In this document: piece by piece, positions 17,399 to 25,421 of the stretch
Layout of the letters: every line of letters starts with the position of its first letter
How positions within the stretch are numbered: position 1 is the stretch's first letter
From: Planctomycetaceae bacterium
GTDB taxonomy: Bacteria; Planctomycetota; Planctomycetia; Pirellulales; Lacipirellulaceae
Assembly: GCA_003233055.1 (NCBI GenBank)
Contig: QIKP01000037.1
Coordinates: 1-39,734, forward strand
Length of the DNA: 39,734 nt
Reading direction: 5' to 3'
The notes under the pieces: generated by a model
The model's database searches: none
What the model was told of the DNA's origin: nothing
What the model saw: only the letters and a program-made list of their open reading frames with translations
Position numbers and translations under genes: made by a program

Positions 17399-18685
17399 CT
17401 ACTCTGCCGCGTCGTTCGTCGGTTCAGCAGTTGGTTCAGCAGCGTCTGGTTCAGCAGCGTCGGCGGCCATTGTTGCTTGTTCCTTCTTCAGCCTGCTTAA
17501 GAACCTGGCCATCGGACGCTTGCCCTGCCGGTCGGCCAATTCGACCGCTTGCTCTTGCACTTCGATCGCCCGGTCGAGATCGCCCTGGAGGCGAAGCAAA
17601 TGGGCGATCGAATCGAGGCTGTTGGCGTCCGGAGAGTTGGCCTCCATGCGATACCGAATCGCCTCGATGGCTGCTTCTCCCAGCGGCTGGCCAATGGGGA
17701 TGCCATGCTGGCCATGTTGAACAACGATCCAAGCCAGTGCATGGATCTCTTCGGAAGCAACTTGCTCGTCCGCGGCCACCTTCGCGAGCCAGTCGGCCGC
17801 TTTCACTTGATCGGACCGAATCCAACCTTGGTACACGGCTCCCTGAACCTTGGGCCTCATCTCCATCGCCTGCTCTTGATAATCTTTGCTCGAAGTGGCC
17901 GAGATGAAATCGTCGACCTGCTTCAGGGCTCCCTCCATGTCGCCAGACTGTACGGAGCCATGCAGCTTCTGCATCATCGCGTCAAATTCCTTCTTTGCTT
18001 CCAGATACGCTGCGCGGTCCCAGGTATCGTTGACCACGTTGTCCAACGGACCATCCAATTCCATTGGGTGGCCGATCCACTCGATATGGCCATCCTTACC
18101 AACAAGGAACGAAGTCGGAATGCCCCGCTGTCGGGCAGCGCGCATGTAGTCTTCCTTGACCGAACCGTCTGGGTCAGTGGTCAGCTGGTACTGCGCCGTG
18201 ACCTGGCGATAGGTTAGGGGCTCGGCCCCCTCGTCGTTATCCAAGGGTACTTCATCCAAGGGTACTTCTGTTTCCAGGAAAGGTTCGATCGTTGCCACCT
18301 CCTCGTCACCAACGCTAATGATGTGAACCTGCTGATCGGCGTATTTTGTTTGCAACCGTGCAAGATGCGGCATGCTGGATCGGCACGGGGGACACCACGT
18401 CGCCCAGAACTCCACAACATAGACATGCCCCGGCTCAAAAGAGGTAATCGGTTCCGCCTCCGCCCCCTCCTCGTGAAACCAATGCTCAATATCGATCGCC
18501 GGCGCGACCGAGCCGATGGTGAGCAACTCGGGCTCCGAAGAAGCGGCCGGCGTGTCGACGACGGGGGCCTCCGCTTCAGGCGCTGTCGACGTCTCGGCAG
18601 CGCAGAGAAATGCGCTGAGGAAAGCGGAGTCACCGAGTACGACCAACAGCGCCAGTAGGGCAAGTCGCGTTGCAAATCTTCTCAT
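17399..18685 (-). CDS. TlpA-like thioredoxin-fold secreted protein
   Basis: The 428-residue protein has a signal peptide (hydrophobic 6-28, likely cleavage after the LCAA region). A TlpA/ResA-type thioredoxin domain (about 55-215) follows, with the active site WCPPC (C98, C101) and the cis-Pro segment GIPTSFLV near 190. The rest is a helical, TPR-like C-terminal region. It probably reduces or isomerises disulfides outside the cytoplasm; the partner is unknown. A 15-nt tandem duplication gives EVPLDEVPLD at about 137-146, and the C terminus ends in DAAEP-like repeats, so both ends of the variable regions show slippage. The gene is divergent from the aroF leader, with about 190 bp between them. 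Confidence 0.88.
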   Translation of the reverse strand: MRRFATRLALLALLVVLGDSAFLSAFLCAAETSTAPEAEAPVVDTPAASSEPELLTIGSVAPAIDIEHWFHEEGAEAEPITSFEPGHVYVVEFWATWCPPCRSSMPHLARLQTKYADQQVHIISVGDEEVATIEPFLETEVPLDEVPLDNDEGAEPLTYRQVTAQYQLTTDPDGSVKEDYMRAARQRGIPTSFLVGKDGHIEWIGHPMELDGPLDNVVNDTWDRAAYLEAKKEFDAMMQKLHGSVQSGDMEGALKQVDDFISATSSKDYQEQAMEMRPKVQGAVYQGWIRSDQVKAADWLAKVAADEQVASEEIHALAWIVVQHGQHGIPIGQPLGEAAIEAIRYRMEANSPDANSLDSIAHLLRLQGDLDRAIEVQEQAVELADRQGKRPMARFLSRLKKEQATMAADAAEPDAAEPTAEPTNDAAE

Positions 18686-18841
18686 GTTCTTGACGGCTCC
18701 AAAAATTTTTGGGGAGAGGGTATGAGGGAGAGACTATCTCTCCCGCCAATCCTAGCCTCCTTCCTGCGGAATGGTCAACTTGCACCGTCGGGCCTGCTTG
18801 CCAACTGGGGCCAGCCGTTTGCAAAAAGTGGAGGTTTTCGC

Positions 18842-18870
18842 TTGCAATTCGCCGGCGGATTGCCGATACT
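18842..18870 (+). promoter_or_regulatory. Candidate sigma-70-type promoter of the aroF leader
   Basis: TTGCAA (18842-18847) and GATACT (18865-18870) each match four of six consensus bases, with an exact 17-bp spacer. The predicted transcription start, about 7 nt past the -10 box, falls at 18877, one base before the leader ATG. The leader mRNA would then be leaderless. Boxes are by eye only. Confidence 0.55.
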
Positions 18871-18877
18871 AGCTCCC

Positions 18878-18949
18878 ATGAGCAATAAGTATCGGTACTT
18901 TTGGTTTAGCTTTACCCCCCCAGGTTCCGGGGCTGGAGGCGACGCCTAG
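18878..18949 (+). CDS. Aromatic-rich leader peptide of aroF (candidate)
   Basis: This 23-codon ORF begins ATG AGC AAT AAG and ends at TAG (18947-18949). Residues 5-12 (YRYFWFSF) include two Tyr, three Phe and one Trp, so six aromatic codons fall within eight. The rest reads TPPG then a Gly/Ala-rich tail. It lies upstream of the DAHP synthase gene with an intrinsic terminator between them, the layout of trpL- or pheL-type attenuators. A ribosome slowed at these codons for lack of charged tRNA would report on all three aromatic amino acids. There is no Shine-Dalgarno, but the predicted promoter would start the RNA at or next to the AUG. PPG at residues 14-16 is a known EF-P-dependent slow site and could add a pause. 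The function is inferred, not recognised from a named family. Confidence 0.75.
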   Translation: MSNKYRYFWFSFTPPGSGAGGDA

Positions 18950-18995
18950 TGTGTGCCACCAGTTTTGCTCATCAGCAAAAAAGCCCTGAGAACCT
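18915..18995 (+). promoter_or_regulatory. Candidate antiterminator/terminator switch region
   Basis: Segment 2 (18922-18934, AGGTTCCGGGGCT) is complementary to segment 3 (18982-18995), which is the 5' arm of the terminator: AGGTTC pairs with GAACCT and GGGCT with AGCCC. Segment 1, the C run at 18915-18921 inside the leader ORF, can pair with GGGG at 18929-18932 within segment 2. A ribosome at the aromatic codons would mask segment 1 and free 2 to pair with 3. A ribosome at the stop codon would mask 2 and let the terminator form. A further 7-bp hairpin (18963-18969 with 18974-18980) overlaps the terminator's A run. Pairings are by eye without energies. Confidence 0.65.
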
Positions 18996-19017
18996 TCTTG
19001 GTTTTCAGGGCTTTTTT
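18977..19017 (+). terminator. Strong intrinsic terminator in the aroF leader
   Basis: An 18-bp stem with one G-T pair (18977-18994 with 19000-19017) and a 5-nt loop has core AAGCCCTGAGAACC and ends in six T. It sits between two divergent genes, where no upstream + strand gene other than the leader ORF needs terminating. That makes a conditional role before aroF the simplest explanation. Confidence 0.9.
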
Positions 19018-19127
19018 GTTTGGTGACCTTACTCGGCAGTCCATCTCCCCCTTCCTCTTTCACGAATCGCAAGGCGAATTGGCCAAGTTCCTCTCTCCTT
19101 CTCTTATGCTCCTCCCTGGAAAAACCA

Positions 19128-20144
19128 ATGATCATCGTCATGAAACGTAACGCAACCGAAACGGAGATTAACCACATGGTTGCAGAAGTCGAAGCGGCCG
19201 GTTTGAAGCCGACCGTTCTACGTGGTACCGAACGGACCGTCGTTGCCGCCATAGGGGACGAACGGAAGACAGGCGACCTTCGCAAGCTCGAAAGCGCTTC
19301 GGGTGTTGACGAAGTGATACCGGTGCTCGCGCCGTACAAACTCGCTAGCATCGAAAACCAAACGGGACGCTCGGTCATCCAGGCCGGGTCGCTGACCATC
19401 GGCGGTAAAGCGATTGGCATGATGGCGGGGCCTTGCTCGGTCGAGGACGAAGAGCAAATGGTTGCCACGGCCAAGGCGATCAAGGCGGCGGGGGCGACCG
19501 CCCTTCGCGGAGGGGCCTTCAAGCCCCGAACGAGTCCCTACAGTTTCCAAGGGCTCAAAGAGGAAGGGCTCAAAATCCTCGCCACGGCCCGCGAAGAAAC
19601 GGGACTCGCCATCGTCACCGAAGTCGTCTCGCCTGAGGACGTGGATCTCGTGAGCGAGTACGCCGAGGTGCTCCAGATCGGCGCACGAAACATGCAAAAC
19701 TATCGCCTGCTCGAAGCGTGCGGTAGAAGCCATCGAGCGGTGCTGCTCAAACGCGGGCCGAGCGCCACGGTCGAAGAACTCTTGCTGGCGGCCGAGTACA
19801 TTCTTGACGGGGGAAATCACAACGTGATGCTTTGTGAGCGAGGTATTCGCACCTACGAAGCCCACACCCGCTTTACGCTGCCGCTTGCCACGGTCCCCTA
19901 CCTCCAGGCGAAGACGCACTTGCCGGTGGTCATCGACCCCAGTCATGGGACGGGTCATGCCTACCTCGTGCCGGCGATGGCCAAGGCGGCGGTTGCGGCA
20001 GGGGCGGACGGGATCATTGTCGAGGTTCACCCCGAACCGGAGCATGCCAAGAGCGACGGATTCCAGACCCTCGACATTGCCACCTTCGAGCAAATGATGG
20101 CCGATTGCCGACGGATCGCCGCTGCGGTCGATCGCGAGCTATAA
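19128..20144 (+). CDS. aroF: DAHP synthase (type I-beta, with regulatory N-domain)
   Basis: The 338-residue enzyme condenses phosphoenolpyruvate and erythrose 4-phosphate to DAHP, the committed step to chorismate. Residues 1 to about 68 form the ferredoxin-like domain that gives Phe/Tyr feedback in the Thermotoga-type enzyme. The barrel follows, with GPCSVE (101-106), [15 protein letters not shown] (128-142), LKRG (207-210) and DPSHGTGH (270-277). Metal ligands by analogy are C103, H273, E299 and D310, each one position off the Thermotoga enzyme. The ATG at 19128 gives exactly the usual length; the frame is open further upstream through the terminator, where it should be ignored. Control thus looks double: attenuation of the mRNA and feedback on the enzyme. 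The 3' end overlaps the convergent neighbour by 6 nt. Confidence 0.97.
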   Translation: MIIVMKRNATETEINHMVAEVEAAGLKPTVLRGTERTVVAAIGDERKTGDLRKLESASGVDEVIPVLAPYKLASIENQTGRSVIQAGSLTIGGKAIGMMAGPCSVEDEEQMVATAKAIKAAGATALRGGAFKPRTSPYSFQGLKEEGLKILATAREETGLAIVTEVVSPEDVDLVSEYAEVLQIGARNMQNYRLLEACGRSHRAVLLKRGPSATVEELLLAAEYILDGGNHNVMLCERGIRTYEAHTRFTLPLATVPYLQAKTHLPVVIDPSHGTGHAYLVPAMAKAAVAAGADGIIVEVHPEPEHAKSDGFQTLDIATFEQMMADCRRIAAAVDREL

Positions 20145-22151
20145 CGTGGTCACCGCTTGATGGACTTGCCGGTTGCCACGTACGAGAACAAATTTCCCCG
20201 TGGCATCGGCTTGGAGCACCAAGGTCACGAGCGAGGCTTCGTCGCATGACTCGGCGATGTGGCTGCGGAGTTCGTCGCTGCTCCTTGCCATGTAAAATTC
20301 CACCCACACGGCATCCCTTGCACGTTGGCGAGTGGTGATCTGAATCGTCTCGCCATCGACGGGCGTCCAGTCGAGATTCAGCGGGTGCAGCGACACATCA
20401 AGTGCCTCCGACCACGATAAGTTATTGACGGATCCTGCCATCGTCGCCTGCGGCCGAGCCCCTTGATCGGCTAGCGCACGCCAATCGATGAGCGTCGTCA
20501 CGCCGCTGGTCTCCTGCCAGTACTCGAAGACTTGTGCCAGCGGTGTCCAATCGACAAACGTGAAGGTCGTTCGCCGGGAAAGCCGATCGCTTAAGCGGGC
20601 GAGTCGCGGTTCGATGAAGATTAGCTCGCTCGGATACCGGCTTCGGGTGGAGAGTCCTCGCGCCTTGCGAAGCCGCTCGCAAAAGAGAAGTATTTCGTAA
20701 TGAACTGCCGCCCGATGCTGAATGGCCAAGGAGCCGGTGCCGGTCGTGATGCGGACTTGCCTGTCATCCGACCAACTGCCCGGTTCGACAAAGGCCTGGA
20801 TCAATGCGGCCATGTCGCGTGACTCGTCGCTCCCAGAAGCCTGTAGATCGTCGATACGATACTCGATTTCCCGGAGGCGATCGGCCTCCGCTTTGACAAG
20901 AACCAATCCCCCCGCTTGTTCCTCGACAGTCAGCCGAACCTTCTTGGCGATGGCGGAGGCAATCTGGAGGGCCGTTGTATCTTCTTGAACCAGAGAAACG
21001 GGTTCGCTGGCTGTCAAAGCAACCCCTCTCAACGCGGCGGGGTCGATCGTGATCGGGACGCCGACAAGACTTCCTAGCTCGGCAAAAACGCGATGCATCG
21101 GTACGCGAGTCCACTTCACCGAGGGAAGCCGCGTGGAGAGCCGCAATGGAAACTCCCCTTCGGCAAACGCTTCGGCAAACGACGGACCTCGCCGCGATGA
21201 TCCAGGCTCGAACCGGCGAATCTTCGGAGACGCGATCGCAATGCGCGGCGGACCCTCTTGGCTTTCGATCTCAGCGACGACCTGTGGCGGTGTCGCTTCC
21301 GCGGCTCGGTTCTTTGCCGCGTCGTTCTCCTGCACCAACTCTGGCACTAAGAGAAGGTCCAAGTTTGCCGAGTCGATCGCCAAAGGATCGAGCAACGGCA
21401 TCGGCTTTTCGTTCGCTTCGCGCACGGCTTGCCTCTTCGCGGACGAACTCGCAACCTCTTCTCCCAACGCAGGTTCTTCCAACGCAGGCAGACTTGGTAA
21501 TTCCGGAAGTGGCGCCGCGCTCTCGGTGGGAGGGATCGCTGCCGGTGGGGCTGTCGGTTCGGTTTGCATCTCGACCGGTTCGGGAACCGATGGCTTGCTT
21601 ACCTTCACAGCGACCGGCGCGGACGCATCGGGGGGGGAGAAGGCTTTCTCGGTTTCGACCAACGTGGCGGTTGCTTCTTGTACCAACTCCCCGTTCGCCG
21701 CCTCGTTTCCACCTCGACTCCACCAGACCGCCCCTAGCACCCCTGCAGCAAAGAAGGCGACAAGGCTAGCGGTGCCCCAGATCATCGCGCCACGATGCCC
21801 AGCGGTAGGGGGAAACTCCGTCGGGGGAAGGAGATCGCCCGACGATTCTTGAATCACTTCTGCTGCCTGTGCCGGAGCTGCCTGCGCCGGATCGGTGTGG
21901 ATGGGCGACTCAGGGCTTTGCAAAAGCCCCTCGACTTCGCTAGCAAAGTCAGCCGGGATAGCCGACTCCAAGGGCAGCGCTGCCGTTGCTAGAGTCGCGG
22001 CGGTGCTCCAATCGCCCGTCCCATCGGACGGCGAGGCAATGAGCACCATGCTGTCGCATCGGGGGCAGGCGTGAATCTCCCCGATCGATGCCGGATCACG
22101 GACCTTCAGCTTCACGCCGCAAGTTTCGCAATGGACCGAAAAAGGGATCAT
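20139..22151 (-). CDS. Unidentified zinc-ribbon, single-pass membrane protein
   Basis: I do not recognise a named family. The 670-residue protein starts with a zinc ribbon (C8, C11, C29, C32). An acidic linker, one membrane helix (about 122-144) and a long Pro/Ala/Glu-rich stretch (about 150-330) follow. The structured C-terminal half has a segment (about 355-440) that reads like the short-domain repeats of secretin/TonB (STN) type: [20 protein letters not shown] followed by a [19 protein letters not shown] pattern. A second such unit appears near residues 545-600. N terminus in the cytoplasm and C-terminal half outside is the likely topology. The ATG at 22151 is chosen because the ribbon follows at once; a TTG at 22172 is possible. 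It lies downstream of another membrane-anchored unknown on the same strand. Confidence 0.75.
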   Translation of the reverse strand: MIPFSVHCETCGVKLKVRDPASIGEIHACPRCDSMVLIASPSDGTGDWSTAATLATAALPLESAIPADFASEVEGLLQSPESPIHTDPAQAAPAQAAEVIQESSGDLLPPTEFPPTAGHRGAMIWGTASLVAFFAAGVLGAVWWSRGGNEAANGELVQEATATLVETEKAFSPPDASAPVAVKVSKPSVPEPVEMQTEPTAPPAAIPPTESAAPLPELPSLPALEEPALGEEVASSSAKRQAVREANEKPMPLLDPLAIDSANLDLLLVPELVQENDAAKNRAAEATPPQVVAEIESQEGPPRIAIASPKIRRFEPGSSRRGPSFAEAFAEGEFPLRLSTRLPSVKWTRVPMHRVFAELGSLVGVPITIDPAALRGVALTASEPVSLVQEDTTALQIASAIAKKVRLTVEEQAGGLVLVKAEADRLREIEYRIDDLQASGSDESRDMAALIQAFVEPGSWSDDRQVRITTGTGSLAIQHRAAVHYEILLFCERLRKARGLSTRSRYPSELIFIEPRLARLSDRLSRRTTFTFVDWTPLAQVFEYWQETSGVTTLIDWRALADQGARPQATMAGSVNNLSWSEALDVSLHPLNLDWTPVDGETIQITTRQRARDAVWVEFYMARSSDELRSHIAESCDEASLVTLVLQADATGKFVLVRGNRQVHQAVTTL

Positions 22152-22271
22152 ACGCGCGCCGGTGGAGAGCAAAGATCAAGGAGAGGTATCGGTCATGAAT
22201 ACGGCGTCGGCACCCAAGGAGTTCGTCTCCCGTTGGGCCGGTTATTCCAGCCTACCACACGCCGCTTACGG

Positions 22272-22353
22272 AATGGAAGGAATAGGGGCATCTGGGGAGG
22301 GAAGGAAATCCTCCCATTCCTGTATTCCCTTTATTTCCCCTATTCCTTCCATT
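22272..22353. repeat. 17-bp perfect inverted repeat with GGAAT units
   Basis: The arms AATGGAAGGAATAGGGG (22272-22288) and its exact complement (22337-22353) enclose 48 nt that contain more GGAAT/ATTCC units and an inner GGAGG/CCTCC pair. The right arm ends on the stop codon of the upstream minus-strand gene. There is no T run, so it looks more like a fold-back repeat than a plain terminator. Confidence 0.75.
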
Positions 22354-23969
22354 TAGTTCGCAAACAGGCCCGGAACTTTGTCGCCTCGCTTCGCTGCGGC
22401 AGCCCGTGTGGTGACGAGAATCGATGGCCCCTTCGGATCGATGACGTAGACCAGCTTCTGTTTCGGGTCGGCCGGGCCGGTAGCGGTCTTATCGGGGTTT
22501 GCCAGACGAAGAATCTTCAGGAGGATTTCTTCCGCAGGTTTATTCTTCTCGTCGAGCGCAAACGACTGGTTCTTGGTAATGCCATCGAGCTGAAGATCGC
22601 CGCCAAGAATCTTGATCTCGACTCCCATCTCCTCACTCAGCAGATGGACCGCCATCTCCAGCGTATCGCGAGAGAAACGGACGCTTACTGGCTTCTCTAA
22701 ACGCTGCTGGAGTGTGAGGGGTGTCGCGTCTGGCGCGCGGGCGATGCTCCCGCCCGGCGTCCCGGAAGCCGTCGACCCGGAATACTGCTCGGCCAGCATC
22801 AGTTCTCCTGCCATGAGCAGGTTATGCCCCGCCGGGGCTGGTAGATAAGCTCGTAGCAGCGCGTGCTTCCTCTCGCGATCAACGCGGACGTAGCGGTAGA
22901 GCGCTCGCAGCATCGCCGGCAGGCGAGCGACTACCGTGCGGCTGTAGGGCGAGGCCGACAGCCCGAGCATGGCTTGCTCCGCTGTGGCAGGCCAACCGGC
23001 GACCTTTCTGCGAAAGTCGCGAGCCAAGTCTTGGGGGCGGTGATCGATGGTCGCCGACACCCGCACCTCGGCGAAGAAGTCATCGCTCCAGTGCAGGCTG
23101 AGCGCTGCGGCGCGCGTGCTGTCGGGGAGGAGTGCGAAGAGCGGATCGCGAAGGGGGGCCATCTCACCACCCCACATCTTGCGTCCCTCACTAAAAAGAA
23201 AATTGGGCGCTACAAGAATCGTTACGTGCCGCTGATCGTCCGTCGCGGAGAGCAGCGCGTCCATTTCTCGGCGGAGAAGTGGTGGACTACCGGCTAGTTC
23301 TTGAACTTCTTCGAGAATTTTTTTGGTGGCGACCACGAAAGTCCCTCCCGCAGACGTCGGCTCGTAAGTCTTTCCCTTGGGGCTCGCCTTGATCCCGGGA
23401 GTCGGCGTGATGACCAATACGTACTCGGGAGCAAAGTCCTTTCCTGGTCGCAGCCCAAGGAGAAGCCGCTCGATCTCTCGTATCCGCAAGCCTGTCTCCC
23501 GCTCGACGAATTCGATACCAGCCCTCCCCCGCGGCCCCAAAGCGGCCAAGACCTTTTCCCCTTCGCCGGTCGCGAGCAATTCGGCCGGTCGGATCGCGAT
23601 GATCATCTGGCAGCCGGTCGGTAGATGGCTCAGGTCGATCGGCTCACCGGCGGTCGGCGACCTCCACATCGTTTGCCCATCGTCCGGAATCGACTCGGGC
23701 ACTAAAGTTGGCGTTGGTGGCTTCGCCCGAGGGTCGTCTGGCAATGCCTGATCGTCGTCCGGCAATGGAGGACGCGGCGATTCGACCACTGGTGAAGCGA
23801 CTTCGGCTTGGCTGCCGCCGCCCATTTGCGTCGCTACAAGGAGCCCGACGCAGAGCAAGCAGGCGACCAACGTCCCGACAACGATCCACTGCACCTGTTT
23901 TTTTTGACGGCGCACCGCCCGTCGTTCTTCCAGGGAGGAGGAATCGGTTCGTATCTCGAAATCGGCCAT
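22353..23969 (-). CDS. Unidentified single-pass membrane protein, planctomycete type
   Basis: No family recognised. The 538-residue protein has a charged cytoplasmic N terminus (RRAVRRQKKQ, 17-26), one membrane helix (about 28-48) and a Pro/Asp-rich linker (about 55-110). A large outside region begins at LSHLPTGCQMIIAIRPAELL, a pattern like the N-terminal domain of many planctomycete proteins without known function. The last about 130 residues (KPVSVRFSRDTLEMAVHLLSEEMGVEIKI onward) resemble an STN/secretin-like short domain, as in the downstream 670-residue neighbour. The shared topology and possible shared domain suggest that the pair works together at the cell envelope; this is inference. 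The ATG at 23969 precedes the basic stretch and is a natural start. It is divergent from the dehydrogenase gene. Confidence 0.75.
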   Translation of the reverse strand: MADFEIRTDSSSLEERRAVRRQKKQVQWIVVGTLVACLLCVGLLVATQMGGGSQAEVASPVVESPRPPLPDDDQALPDDPRAKPPTPTLVPESIPDDGQTMWRSPTAGEPIDLSHLPTGCQMIIAIRPAELLATGEGEKVLAALGPRGRAGIEFVERETGLRIREIERLLLGLRPGKDFAPEYVLVITPTPGIKASPKGKTYEPTSAGGTFVVATKKILEEVQELAGSPPLLRREMDALLSATDDQRHVTILVAPNFLFSEGRKMWGGEMAPLRDPLFALLPDSTRAAALSLHWSDDFFAEVRVSATIDHRPQDLARDFRRKVAGWPATAEQAMLGLSASPYSRTVVARLPAMLRALYRYVRVDRERKHALLRAYLPAPAGHNLLMAGELMLAEQYSGSTASGTPGGSIARAPDATPLTLQQRLEKPVSVRFSRDTLEMAVHLLSEEMGVEIKILGGDLQLDGITKNQSFALDEKNKPAEEILLKILRLANPDKTATGPADPKQKLVYVIDPKGPSILVTTRAAAAKRGDKVPGLFAN

Positions 23970-24079
23970 GGGCAGCTACCGGGGAATTGCTGTAGGATGG
24001 TCCTCTTAGTTTAGCGCATTTTTCGCAACCCGTAAAATGGACGGAATGAATTCCCTTTTACGACACGGAGGAGCCCACC

Positions 24080-25315
24080 ATGAAGGCTTTTGAGGCGGTA
24101 CAGCATTACTTCGATCGAGCGGCCGATGAGCTCGAAATGGCCGATTCCATGCGCAAGCTTCTTTCCACGCCGGAGCGAGAGATCGTGGTGCAGTTGCCGG
24201 TCGAGATGGACGATGGTCGCCTCGAATCGCTCATCGGCTACCGGGTGCAGCACAATCGGGCGCGCGGGCCGATGAAAGGAGGTTTGCGGTATCACCATGA
24301 GGTCGACCTCGACGAAGTCCGCAGCCTCGCCTCGCTGATGACCTGGAAGACCGCCGTGGTCAACCTTCCTTACGGCGGAGCCAAAGGGGGCGTGACGGTC
24401 GACAATCGGAAGCTCAGCCAGGGCGAACGGGAACGGATCACGCGCAAGTTGGTTGACAAGATTCACGAATTGATCGGACCGGACAAAGACATCCCCGCCC
24501 CCGACATGGGAACCGACCACAAAGTCATGGCGTGGTTCGTCAACCAATACAACAAATACCATGGCTTCAATCCGGCCGTCGTCACCGGCAAACCGGTGGA
24601 GCACTACGGCATCCCCGGCCGCGAAGAGGCAACCGGGCGGGGCGTTGGGCTGCTGACGATCAAAGCGCTCGGCCGGCTCGGTCGAAAAGTCGCTGGGGCC
24701 ACCGTTGCCATCCAAGGGTTCGGAAATGTCGGCTCGCATGCGGCTAAGTTTCTCGGCGAAGCGGAATGCAAGGTGGTAGCAGTAAGTGATATCTCGGGCG
24801 GGTACTACGACCCGGCCGGCCTCGACATCATGGATGTCGTCCGCCACTCCCGCGCCCACGTCGGCGCGCTGGCAGGCTACGCGAACGCCGAAAAGATTAC
24901 GAACGAAGAACTGCTCGAACTGGACGTCAATGTTTTGATCCCAGCCGCCCTGGGTGGAGTCATCACCACGGAGAACGCCGATCGCATCCAAGCCGACTTC
25001 ATTGTCGAGGCTGCCAACGCCCCGATCCGCCCTGACGCCGACGACCTGCTCGCCGCCCGAGGGATCCCGATTCTCCCCGACATCTTGGCGAACGCGGGGG
25101 GGGTGACGGTGAGTTACTTCGAGTGGGCCCAAAACAGGCAGTTCTACCAGTGGAACCTCGACCGCGTTCGCGGCGAACTGGACCACCTCCTCTCGACGGC
25201 GTTCGAGCAAGTCTGGGAACTGGCCGTTCAGCGCGAAGTCACCCTCCGCACCGCGGCTTTCATGGTCGGAATCGAGCGCGTGGCACGGGCGGCCATCTTG
25301 ACCGGTGTGACGTAA
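24080..25315 (+). CDS. Glu/Leu/Phe/Val dehydrogenase
   Basis: The 411-residue enzyme belongs to the amino acid dehydrogenase superfamily that includes NAD-type glutamate dehydrogenase. The substrate domain carries GPMKGGLRYH (63-72, Lys66), Lys90 in TWKTAVVNLPYGG and the catalytic Lys102 in YGGAKGG. The Rossmann domain has the nucleotide motif GFGNVGSH. It reversibly deaminates an amino acid, most likely glutamate, to the 2-oxo acid and ammonia; leucine or phenylalanine cannot be excluded by eye. A GGAGGAG at 24067-24073 lies just before the ATG. It is one of two such enzymes in the window, the other being the longer gdhA at 33950. The next gene is hisD, 106 bp downstream. Confidence 0.95.
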   Translation: MKAFEAVQHYFDRAADELEMADSMRKLLSTPEREIVVQLPVEMDDGRLESLIGYRVQHNRARGPMKGGLRYHHEVDLDEVRSLASLMTWKTAVVNLPYGGAKGGVTVDNRKLSQGERERITRKLVDKIHELIGPDKDIPAPDMGTDHKVMAWFVNQYNKYHGFNPAVVTGKPVEHYGIPGREEATGRGVGLLTIKALGRLGRKVAGATVAIQGFGNVGSHAAKFLGEAECKVVAVSDISGGYYDPAGLDIMDVVRHSRAHVGALAGYANAEKITNEELLELDVNVLIPAALGGVITTENADRIQADFIVEAANAPIRPDADDLLAARGIPILPDILANAGGVTVSYFEWAQNRQFYQWNLDRVRGELDHLLSTAFEQVWELAVQREVTLRTAAFMVGIERVARAAILTGVT

Positions 25316-25364
25316 AGTCCGAGTTCCCCAATGGAGCGCCGAAGAGCCTCGTCTTAACGAAGAG

Positions 25365-25386
25365 CCCCGACCAAGCTTGGTCGGGG
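25365..25386. terminator. 22-bp perfect palindrome after the dehydrogenase gene
   Basis: CCCCGACCAAG is followed directly by its complement, 50 bp past the stop codon and 36 bp before hisD. There is no loop and no T run, so it could be a weak terminator, a protein site or a processing hairpin. A related CCAAGCTTGGTCG lies at 38579-38591, just after the aldehyde dehydrogenase gene. Confidence 0.4.
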
Positions 25387-25421
25387 TGAATCCCCGCCTC
25401 CCCCACTCCCACCTCACGAAA

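Noticed and set aside
18900..19020. tmRNA, SRP RNA or another structured RNA in the aroF leader
   Set aside because: I looked for the tmRNA ends and tag and for the SRP core and found neither; the attenuator explains the ORF and hairpins better.
25316..25421. A histidine attenuator before hisD
   Set aside because: The palindrome is followed by no T run, and no short ORF with a run of His codons precedes it.
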